This document shows, piece by piece, positions 1 to 5,450 of a stretch of 7,541 bases of DNA. Location: positions 1 to 7,541 of the forward strand of contig NZ_CAJJIC010000117.1 in the NCBI RefSeq assembly GCF_905187505.1, read 5' to 3'. Each line of letters opens with the position of its first letter. Within the stretch, counting starts at the first letter, position 1. The notes under the pieces are model-generated. The model searched no databases. It was not told where the DNA came from and worked only from the letters and a program-made list of their open reading frames with translations. The position numbers and the translations under genes were made by a program. Origin of the DNA: an uncultured Mailhella sp. GTDB lineage: Bacteria > Desulfobacterota > Desulfovibrionia > Desulfovibrionales > Desulfovibrionaceae.

Positions 1-30
1 TCCGTGCTGTCGGTGATGGTGCTTCTGTAG
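1..30 (+). CDS. Possible 3' end of an upstream gene (partial)
   Basis: Reading from base 1, nine codons (S-V-L-S-V-M-V-L-L) run into a TAG at 28-30. The short hydrophobic run would fit the last membrane segment of a membrane protein, but nine residues cannot identify a gene. The start lies outside the window. The other two + frames either stop at once or give a composition unlike a protein. This is only a hint that a + strand gene ends here. Confidence 0.2.
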   Translation, partial: SVLSVMVLL

Positions 31-106
31 TTTTTCTGCAGGATTTAATAGTACCCTTCGGGGATGCTTCTTCGCATGGTTGTTGCGGGGGAAGGGCTTC
101 CAATGA

Positions 107-122
107 GGAGCAGGGATGCTCC
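107..122. repeat. Small perfect hairpin with GGGA loop
   Basis: GGAGCA (107-112) pairs perfectly with TGCTCC (117-122) around a GGGA loop, which in RNA is a GNRA-type tetraloop. No T-run follows on either strand, so it is not a standard Rho-independent terminator. It may be a structure in the 3' region of an upstream transcript or have no function. Confidence 0.35.
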
Positions 123-318
123 CGGATGCTCTGGGCCGGTTGCTTTCACTGAAAATTTCAAAAACGGCACGCATGGACGAAAAATAAATTTTGCCGGACG
201 CTGTATCAGATTTGCCGATATATTTTTGTGCTGAGGGCTTTTTTTGTCGACACGCACATGATTGTTGCGGCAACGAGGCCCTTCTTTGAAGATTATATTG
301 CCATTTTTTAATAACTAT

Positions 319-333
319 AACTAATTATTAGTT
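319..333. repeat. AT-rich 15-bp palindrome
   Basis: AACTAATTATTAGTT is a perfect inverted repeat with 7-base arms around one central T. It lies about 245-260 bases upstream of the predicted sigma-54 start site. Six Ts follow (335-340), but the stem has only two G/C pairs, so a terminator is unlikely. A protein-binding site or a chance AT palindrome are the alternatives. Confidence 0.4.
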
Positions 334-357
334 GTTTTTTAATAGAATTCTGCAGGA

Positions 358-379
358 GACCGTTTGTTCATGAACGGTC
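358..379. promoter_or_regulatory. Inverted repeat, candidate activator-binding site
   Basis: GACCGTT (358-364) is the exact reverse complement of AACGGTC (373-379), with an 8-base spacer. Nested inside is a second perfect palindrome, GTTCATGAAC (366-375). The half-site core ACGGT (374-378) recurs at 395-399, exactly 21 bases (two helical turns) further on. The element is about 200-220 bases upstream of the predicted sigma-54 transcription start, a usual distance for enhancer-binding-protein sites. The identity of the protein cannot be told from the sequence. Confidence 0.45.
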
Positions 380-474
380 GTCATGCCTTCGTGGACGGTT
401 GATCCCCTGTCATCCGGCACTTTTCCCGAAAGATGCTTTCTGTCTGCTGAAAAGGCACGGGGCTTCCGCAGAAT

Positions 475-486
475 ACACAATTGTGT
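475..486. promoter_or_regulatory. 12-bp perfect palindrome, candidate operator/enhancer
   Basis: ACACAATTGTGT is self-complementary over all 12 bases. It sits about 92-103 bases upstream of the predicted sigma-54 start, within the usual range for an enhancer-binding-protein dimer. It does not fit the CRP/HcpR (TGTGA-N6-TCACA) or Rex spacing, so no known regulator is assigned. Confidence 0.4.
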
Positions 487-510
487 CGATAACAGGGCAA
501 TTAGAGCATG

Positions 511-551
511 AAATTTTATTAAATATAGTAAAAATAATAAGTTATATTTAA
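511..551. promoter_or_regulatory. AT-rich tract between palindromes and promoter
   Basis: Of 41 bases only two are G or C (528 and 541). It lies between the palindrome at 475-486 and the -24/-12 element. In sigma-54 promoters this interval often holds an IHF site or an intrinsically bent segment that brings the bound activator to the polymerase. No exact IHF consensus was found, so the role is inferred from position and composition. Confidence 0.4.
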
Positions 552-567
552 TGGCACGGTTCTTGCT
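552..567 (+). promoter_or_regulatory. Sigma-54 (RpoN) -24/-12 promoter
   Basis: TGGCACGGTTCTTGCT matches the sigma-54 consensus TGGCACG-N4-TTGC(A/T) at every defined position. The -24 GG is at 553-554 and the -12 GC at 565-566, with the required spacing. Transcription would start near 577-578, giving a leader of about 37 bases before the livK ATG at 615. It is the only such element noticed in the window and is positioned and oriented to drive the whole livKHMGF-M20 operon. Sigma-54 promoters need an ATP-hydrolysing enhancer-binding protein, whose gene is not in this window. Confidence 0.85.
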
Positions 568-600
568 TGAAGAAAAATGTCTCAAGCACTTCTAACAGAA

Positions 601-605
601 AAGGA
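601..605 (+). promoter_or_regulatory. Ribosome-binding site of livK
   Basis: AAGGA nine bases before ATG 615 decides the livK start. An upstream in-frame TTG at 567 overlaps the -12 promoter element and would precede the transcription start, so it cannot be used from this promoter. Confidence 0.7.
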
Positions 606-614
606 CATGGCCAT

Positions 615-1808
615 ATGAACGGTATTTCTTTTGCCAAACGTTCCCTGCTTTGCCTTTGCGCCGGTCTGCTGGTCGTGACCGGAGGAGAATTTTCTTCGGC
701 CTGTGCCAAGGAAACCGTCAAGGTGGGATTTGTCGGTCCGCTTACCGGCGGACTGAGCTCCCTCGGCATGGGAGGATGAAATTCGGCTGACCTCGCCGTG
801 CAGGAAAGAAATGAAAATCCCGCGAGCAAATATCACTATGAACTTGTTGTGCTCGATGATGAAGGCAAGCCCAACGTGGGCGTGCAGGTCGTGACCAAGC
901 TGGCCTCGGACCGCAAGGTGGCCGGCGTGGTGGCGCATTACGTTTCCGCCGTTGCCCTGAGCACCGTGGATATTTTTCATCGTTTCGGCATGCCCGCCAT
1001 CATCTGGGGAGCTGTGCATCCCGACATCACGTACGGCAACAACTACAAGGAAATATTCCGTATTCCCGGAACGATGATCAATCAGAACGAAGTGGCCGCC
1101 AAATTCATGACCGGACTTGGTTACAAGAAGTTCGCCATCATCCACGATACGACCGACTACGGCAAGGGACACGCTTCCTACTTCAGCAGGTTTGTGAAGG
1201 AGAACGGCGGGGAAATCGTAGGAGAATTCGGCGTGACGTCCAATCAGCAGGATTTCACTGCGGAACTGACCAAGATCAAGGCGCTTGATCCCGAGGTGCT
1301 GTATTTCGCGAGTCTGGTTCCTACGGGCGTGCGCGTCCGTGCGCAGATGGTCAAGCTCGGCATGACGGACATTCAGTTCCAGGGAGTTTCCGGCATCAAG
1401 TCCGATGCCTTCATTCATGGTGTGGGCGACGAGGCTGCGGAAGGCTGCATGAGCTTCATTGAAGGCGCTCCTCTCGAAAAGCTTCCCGGCGGCGCGGCGT
1501 TCACGGCCAGCTATGAAAAGCACGGCTACGAACAGGCTGCCGAGGCTTACGGTCCTTTTGCCTATGCCGCCATGGTTCAGCTTCTTGACGCCATTGAGGC
1601 CGAAGGCCCCAACCACAAGAAGATCATCAGCTATCTGCAGAACATCAAGTCTGCCGATACGCTGGTCGGCAAGGTGACATATGATGACCATGGGCAGAAC
1701 ATCGAGCCTGCCGTGAGCAAGTACATCGTTCAGGACGGACAGTGGGTTTTCTGGGAAGACAGCAAGTACTGCTCCGGGGAACGTGCCTTGAAAAAGCTCA
1801 GCCGATAG
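615..1808 (+). pseudogene. livK: LivK-like periplasmic substrate-binding protein, interrupted by in-frame TGA
   Basis: Substrate-binding protein of a HAAT-family ABC importer (Peripla_BP_6 type), 397 codons, a normal length. Residues 1-31 form a Sec signal peptide: MNGISFAKRS, a hydrophobic core at 11-22, and a likely signal peptidase I site after A29-C30-A31. The first beta-strand and binding loop (VKVGFVGPLTGG) follow. At codon 55 (777-779) the frame reads TGA and then continues intact to TAG at 1806. Homologues, as I recall them, have Arg here (GGRNSADLAV-like), so a single CGA-to-TGA change would explain it. The product as read is a 54-residue stub. No in-frame ATG with a ribosome-binding site lies just downstream, and any restart would lack the signal peptide. 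Compared by eye with E. coli LivJ, the ligand residues Y18, T102, Y202 and E226 are replaced by L50, V134, L234 and S259, while S79 and Y150 are kept (S111, Y182). Leu/Ile/Val specificity is therefore doubtful. It could be a true nonsense mutation or a sequencing/assembly error. Confidence 0.85.
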
Positions 1809-1813
1809 TTTTC

Positions 1814-1850
1814 CGGACCGGCCCGACGGCGGATGCTGCGGGTCGGTCCG
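1814..1850 (+). repeat. Intercistronic stem-loop between livK and livH
   Basis: CGGACCGGCCCG (1814-1825) pairs with CGGGTCGGTCCG (1839-1850): twelve pairs, one of them G-U, around a 13-base loop. It begins six bases after the livK stop. No T-run follows, so it is unlikely to be an efficient terminator. Stable hairpins after binding-protein genes commonly protect the upstream mRNA from 3' exonucleases and so give more binding protein than permease, as with the repeat elements between malE and malF in E. coli. That role is inferred here. Confidence 0.65.
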
Positions 1851-1882
1851 ATGCAATGCTTCATTGAAAGGATATGGTTATT

Positions 1883-2806
1883 ATGGATGGCGTTCTGCTC
1901 GCGCAGTTCATCATGAACGGACTCATGCTCGGCATGATGTACGCTCTGGTGGCTGTCGGCTTTACCCTGTTTTTCGGTGTATTGGACATCATTGTTTTTT
2001 CTCATGGCGATACGGTCATGGTCGGTGCCTTTGCCGGTCTGGGAACGTACGTCTGGCTTCAGTCCGTATATCCAGACATAGAGACCGTCTGGCTCTGCCT
2101 GTGGGTCGTTGCGGCCAGCCTTCTCGCGGTATGTCTTCTTGGCGTGGTTCTTGCCCGCGGCCTCATCATGCGTCTTCGTTCTTCGCCGCCTCTGAATACG
2201 CTTCTTGCCACCATGATGCTGGGAACCGTGCTGCGCGAAGCCATACGTCTGTTTTACCCCGACGGTTCCAATCCGCAGCCCTTTCCCAGGCTCCTGCCTG
2301 ATACGTCCTGGCTGCTGGGCGGCGTGACCGTCCGGCTCGACAGCGTTCTTCTGTTCGTAGGAGGTCTGCTGATCATCGGCGGCATTCATGTGCTCATCAA
2401 CAAGACGAAGCTCGGCATGGCCGTCCGCGCGGTGGCGCAGGATTCCGAGGCCGCCCAGCTCATGGGCGTGAATTTTTCCTTCATCGTGCTGCTTACCTTT
2501 GCGCTCGGTTCCGGTGTGGCCGCGTTTGCCGGACTCATGAACGGCATCTACTACAATGAAATTAACTTCGGCATGGGCGTGCTTCTTGGTGCCATAGGTT
2601 TCAGCGCGGCGGTCATCGGAGGTCTCGGCAATATCTACGGAGCCATCATCGGCGGTTTCGTGTTCGCCTTTCTTCAGACCGTAGGCGCTGTGGCGCTGCC
2701 TTTTTCCAGCGCCTATAAGGACGTTTTTGCCTTTGCCGTCGTCATTGTGCTCATGGCAATACGTCCCACCGGCTTTCTGGCGGAACGTTCAAGTCAGAGG
2801 GTATGA
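1883..2806 (+). CDS. livH: LivH-type ABC transporter permease
   Basis: Inner-membrane channel subunit of the HAAT-family importer, pairing with LivM. The protein has 307 residues, normal for LivH. The N-terminus (MDGVLLAQFIMNGLMLGMMY, followed by a GFTLFFGVLDIIVFSHGD segment) is the family's opening, with more hydrophobic segments near residues 70-92, 152-172, 200-220, 235-272 and 280-293. The cytoplasmic coupling loop contacting the ATPases is around 178-197 (LGMAVRAVAQDSEAAQLMGV). It ends in the usual RPTGFL motif. ATG 1883 is chosen because the ribosome-binding site AAAGGA (1867-1872) is 10 bases away; ATG 1874 would be only one base from it. The gene starts 74 bases after livK, and its TGA overlaps or abuts the start of livM, so translation is probably coupled. 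Confidence 0.93.
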   Translation: MDGVLLAQFIMNGLMLGMMYALVAVGFTLFFGVLDIIVFSHGDTVMVGAFAGLGTYVWLQSVYPDIETVWLCLWVVAASLLAVCLLGVVLARGLIMRLRSSPPLNTLLATMMLGTVLREAIRLFYPDGSNPQPFPRLLPDTSWLLGGVTVRLDSVLLFVGGLLIIGGIHVLINKTKLGMAVRAVAQDSEAAQLMGVNFSFIVLLTFALGSGVAAFAGLMNGIYYNEINFGMGVLLGAIGFSAAVIGGLGNIYGAIIGGFVFAFLQTVGAVALPFSSAYKDVFAFAVVIVLMAIRPTGFLAERSSQRV

Positions 2807-2808
2807 AT

Positions 2809-3957
2809 ATGGATCGCTCAAGAGAAATCGTCATCTGCCTGCTGTCCGCCATGGCGCTGCTGGTGTTTTCCGTGGCATTCCTGCTGGCGGAAGATGAAAC
2901 CGTCATCGGCTCCTACATGGCAGGATGCGCCCTTCTTCTATGGGGCATGGTGCGCATGGGTGCTTATGAAAAGATTACCCGTGCGGTGTTTCATCATGAA
3001 CGGCTGTGGGCCGGTCTTCTTTTCATTGCCGCGCTCATTCTTCTGTTCTTCTTCCGTGACAACCATTATTGCCTTTTCCTCATCGGAACCATTTTCTGCT
3101 ATACCATTGCCGTGCTCGGCCTGAACGTTCAGCTGGGATATACGGGCGTCATCAACTTCAGCGCCGCGTCCTTCTTCGGCGTAGGCGGATACACCGCGGG
3201 AATGCTGCTCAATCAGGGACTGGTTCCTCCTTTTGCCGCGTTTCTGCTGGGCGGCGTCATGGCCGGTCTTGTGGGGTGCGTGCTTCTGCTTCCGGTGCTG
3301 AGAACTTCCGGGCACTATTCAGCGCTGGTGACCATGGCCTTTGCGCTTCTCTTCAACGTGTTTCTGGAAGTCAACGAAAGCTTCGGCGGTCCGCAGGGCA
3401 TTTCCGTTCCGTCCTTTTCTCTTTTCGGCGTGGACTTTGCCAGCGATGTGGAATGGGGCTCTATGACCGGGTCGTTCTATCTGCGCTACGACCTTTTCAT
3501 TCTGCTGTTCCTGGCGCTCGTGTTCATCATGGTGCGCCGCGTCGAACGCTCCTGGATGGGCCTTGCCATGGACGCCGTCCGTCTTGACGAAACGGCTTCG
3601 GCCTGTTTCGGCATCAACATTGTCCGCTGGAAGGTGACGGCCTTTACCATGGGCAACGTGCTCATGGGCATGGCCGGCGCGCTCTATGCCATGATGCTTG
3701 CCTACATCAGTCCGGCGAACTTCACGTTTTCCGACTCCCTTCTTTTTCTTTCCATTCTTCTGCTCGGCGGCATGGGCAACTGCTGGGGCGTCATTCTGGC
3801 AACTTCCATCATGGTGGTTCTGCCGGAGAAGCTCCAGTTCATTCAGGAATATCGCTACCTGCTGTATTCTCTGCTGGTTCTGCTCATGATCGTGTACCGT
3901 CCCATGGGACTGCTGCCCCGCAGAACGCGCGTTGTCACTTCGGAGGATGCGGCATGA
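2809..3957 (+). CDS. livM: LivM-type ABC transporter permease
   Basis: Second inner-membrane permease, 382 residues, partner of LivH. Hydrophobic segments occur near residues 7-26, 34-48, 67-83 and 86-105. The family motif around 104-130 (LGLNVQLGYTGVINFSAASF, then FGVGGYTAGM) follows, and further segments lie at 140-165, 170-186, 228-243, 275-300 and 308-336. The coupling loop is at 254-274 (MDAVRLDETASACFGINIVR), and the C-terminus has the usual YRPMGLLP. Two starts compete. ATG 2803 overlaps the livH stop as ATGA but is only one base from AGAGGG (2796-2801). ATG 2809 has a normal 7-base spacing and is preferred; the difference is two residues. The extra N-terminal membrane segments are a common LivM variation. 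The stop overlaps livG as ATGA. Confidence 0.92.
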   Translation: MDRSREIVICLLSAMALLVFSVAFLLAEDETVIGSYMAGCALLLWGMVRMGAYEKITRAVFHHERLWAGLLFIAALILLFFFRDNHYCLFLIGTIFCYTIAVLGLNVQLGYTGVINFSAASFFGVGGYTAGMLLNQGLVPPFAAFLLGGVMAGLVGCVLLLPVLRTSGHYSALVTMAFALLFNVFLEVNESFGGPQGISVPSFSLFGVDFASDVEWGSMTGSFYLRYDLFILLFLALVFIMVRRVERSWMGLAMDAVRLDETASACFGINIVRWKVTAFTMGNVLMGMAGALYAMMLAYISPANFTFSDSLLFLSILLLGGMGNCWGVILATSIMVVLPEKLQFIQEYRYLLYSLLVLLMIVYRPMGLLPRRTRVVTSEDAA

Positions 3958-4730
3958 GTCTGCTTTCGTGTACCGGTCTTACCATGCGTTTCGGCGGTCT
4001 TGCGGCGCTCAACAGGCTTGACGTTCAGGTTGAGGAAGGAGACGTGATAGGCCTTGTGGGCCCGAACGGTTCCGGCAAGACCACGTTTTTCAACGTGCTC
4101 ACGGGCATCTATACGCCCAGCGAGGGACACATAGTCTTCGACGGAAAGGACATTACCGCCAGAAACCCTCAGGAGATCTGTCGCGCGGGAATCGCACGCA
4201 CGTTCCAGCGCTCGAGGCTGTGTCTTGAACTTACGGTGTTCGACAACGTCATGATGGGCAACAGCAAGAATCTCAATATGGGCTTCTGGCACAACGTCAT
4301 ATGTCGCAGGGCATTCTTTCAAGAGTGTCGGGATGATGAAGAGCGGATACGGCTCATGCTGAAGGCTCTCAATCCCACGCTTGCCGACAAGATACGAAAG
4401 CCTGTGGGAGAGCTGAGCATGATCGACCGCCGCCGTGTGGAAATCTGCCGTGCGCTTACCGGGCGTCCCAGACTGCTGCTTCTGGACGAGCCTTCGGCAG
4501 GCATGACGCAGGATGAGACCCGGCAGCTCATGGACGAGCTCATTGCCATGGAATTCGAGGGCAACAGACCGTCCATCATTCTCATTGAACACGAGATGAG
4601 CGTCATCAAAAGAATCTCTTCCCGCTGCATCGTGCTGAACTTCGGACGCAAGCTCTGCGAGGGAAGTTATGACGAGGTAACGTCCAACCCTGTGGTGCAG
4701 CAGGCCTATCTGGGAACGGAGGTGGTGTAG
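3954..4730 (+). CDS. livG: LivG-type ABC transporter ATP-binding protein with degenerate signature motif
   Basis: Cytoplasmic ATPase subunit, 258 residues, the usual LivG length. Motifs in order: Walker A GPNGSGKT (36-43), Q-loop Q85 in RTFQRSRL, signature region at 154-166, Walker B LLLLDEP with D178 and catalytic E179, D-loop SAGM, and switch histidine H213 in IEHEMS. LivG proteins end near an AYLG motif, seen here at 251-254. The odd point is the signature: it reads LSMIDRRRVEICRAL where E. coli LivG has LAYGQQRRLEIARC, so the invariant Gly (now I157) and the Gln (now D158) are gone. Flanking residues align without a gap, so this is not a local frameshift. The ribosome-binding site GGAGG (3942-3946) lies 7 bases before ATG, and the start overlaps the livM stop (ATGA). 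Function as an ATPase partner remains likely because its own Walker motifs are complete. Confidence 0.93.
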   Translation: MSLLSCTGLTMRFGGLAALNRLDVQVEEGDVIGLVGPNGSGKTTFFNVLTGIYTPSEGHIVFDGKDITARNPQEICRAGIARTFQRSRLCLELTVFDNVMMGNSKNLNMGFWHNVICRRAFFQECRDDEERIRLMLKALNPTLADKIRKPVGELSMIDRRRVEICRALTGRPRLLLLDEPSAGMTQDETRQLMDELIAMEFEGNRPSIILIEHEMSVIKRISSRCIVLNFGRKLCEGSYDEVTSNPVVQQAYLGTEVV

Positions 4731-5450
4731 ATGGCTGTTGCTTTTTCTCCTCTCAGAATTGAGAACCTGTTTGTGGCCTACGGCAAGGCCGACGTCATCT
4801 GCGGCGTGAACATGGAAATCTGCGCCGGCCGCATCACCGGACTTCTGGGAGCCAACGGAGCGGGCAAGACCACGCTTCTGCGGGCCATTCTCGGACTTAC
4901 GCCTCCGAGAAAGGGCAGCGTGGTGTTCAACGGCATGGAGATTTCCGGGCTGCCGCCTCACAAGATAGCGGCGCGCGGCATAAGCGGCATTCCCGAAGGC
5001 CGACGCATCTTTTCCAAGATGACCGTGGAGGAAAATCTTCTCATGGGCGCCTACATGGAAAGGGACAGAGACAAGATCCGTCAGCGCCTGGAACGGGTGT
5101 ACCGTATTTTTCCCCGTCTTCTTGAACGGCGCGGGCAGTTTGCTGGAACCATGTCCGGCGGCGAGCAGGCCATGGTGTCCATAGGACGCGGACTCATGAA
5201 CGAGCCGAAGCTCCTTGTCATAGACGAGCCTTCCCTCGGCCTGTCCCCCGCGCTGGTCAATGACAATTTCCGCGTCATTCGGAAGATATGCGAGGACGGC
5301 ATAGCCGTGTTTCTGGTTGAGCAGAACGTGCGGCAGACTCTGGCCATAGCTCATTACGGATACGTGCTTGCGCAGGGCAGAGTGGTTGCCGAGGGAACGG
5401 CGGAAGAACTGAAACAAAGCGAAGAAGTGAAGAAGGCATATTTCGGATGA
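4731..5450 (+). CDS. livF: LivF-type ABC transporter ATP-binding protein
   Basis: Second cytoplasmic ATPase, 239 residues, forming a heterodimer with LivG. Walker A is GANGAGKT (40-47). The Q-loop position is the family-typical IPEGRRIF with E89. The signature MSGGEQ (141-146) is intact. Walker B is LLVIDEPS with D165 and E166, followed by the D-loop SLGL. The switch position is Q198 in LVEQNV, the usual LivF substitution for histidine. It ends in AYFG. The ATG follows the livG TAG with no gap, and GGAGG at 4718-4722 sits 8 bases upstream. In the heterodimer the LivF signature should complete the site formed by the LivG Walker motifs, while the LivF Walker site would face the degenerate LivG signature. 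Confidence 0.94.
   Translation: MAVAFSPLRIENLFVAYGKADVICGVNMEICAGRITGLLGANGAGKTTLLRAILGLTPPRKGSVVFNGMEISGLPPHKIAARGISGIPEGRRIFSKMTVEENLLMGAYMERDRDKIRQRLERVYRIFPRLLERRGQFAGTMSGGEQAMVSIGRGLMNEPKLLVIDEPSLGLSPALVNDNFRVIRKICEDGIAVFLVEQNVRQTLAIAHYGYVLAQGRVVAEGTAEELKQSEEVKKAYFG

Larger units (their letters stand above)
31..551. other. Non-coding regulatory region upstream of the liv operon
   Basis: About 520 bases with no convincing gene on either strand. The open frames present are short, lack a ribosome-binding site and give low-complexity translations. The left part (31-250) is of mixed composition; from about 290 onwards it contains long A/T runs. It holds a small GC hairpin (107-122), three perfect inverted repeats (319-333, 358-379, 475-486) and a 41-base tract that is almost all A/T (511-551), directly upstream of a sigma-54 promoter. 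This is the expected place for an enhancer-binding-protein site and a bending-protein site. No tRNA, rRNA, CRISPR or insertion sequence is visible here. Confidence 0.6.

Noticed and set aside
45..257. 70-codon - strand frame in the upstream region
   Set aside because: GTG start, no ribosome-binding site and unconvincing composition.
328..585. 85-codon - strand frame across the palindromes and promoter
   Set aside because: It overlaps the regulatory elements and the AT tract, and the hydrophobic run in its translation comes from the A/T-rich DNA.
567..614. Upstream in-frame TTG start for livK
   Set aside because: It overlaps the -12 element of the sigma-54 promoter, lies before the expected transcript start, and lacks a ribosome-binding site. 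ATG 615 gives a clean signal peptide.
777..779. TGA recoded as an amino acid by an alternative genetic code
   Set aside because: TGA is used as the true stop of livH, livM and livF at exact family end-points and in ATGA overlaps, so the standard bacterial code applies.
776..790. Translation restart at ATG 776 (GGAGG just upstream, ATGA overlap with the stop)
   Set aside because: That frame encodes only four residues before TGA at 788, and no in-frame restart with a ribosome-binding site rebuilds a secreted protein.
777..800. TGA in livK as a selenocysteine codon, with the small CGGC/GCCG hairpin (784-787/795-798) as SECIS element
   Set aside because: The stem is four base pairs and starts only a few bases after TGA, unlike a bacterial SECIS. 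The position lies in a binding protein with no redox role, and relatives as recalled carry Arg there.
582..1856. 424-codon open frame on the - strand opposite livK
   Set aside because: Shadow of the + gene's codon bias; its translation has no recognisable domain and no ribosome-binding site was seen.
3855..5417. 520-codon open frame on the - strand opposite livG and livF
   Set aside because: The + strand frames carry all ATPase motifs; the antisense translation is His/Arg/Ala-rich with no family resemblance.
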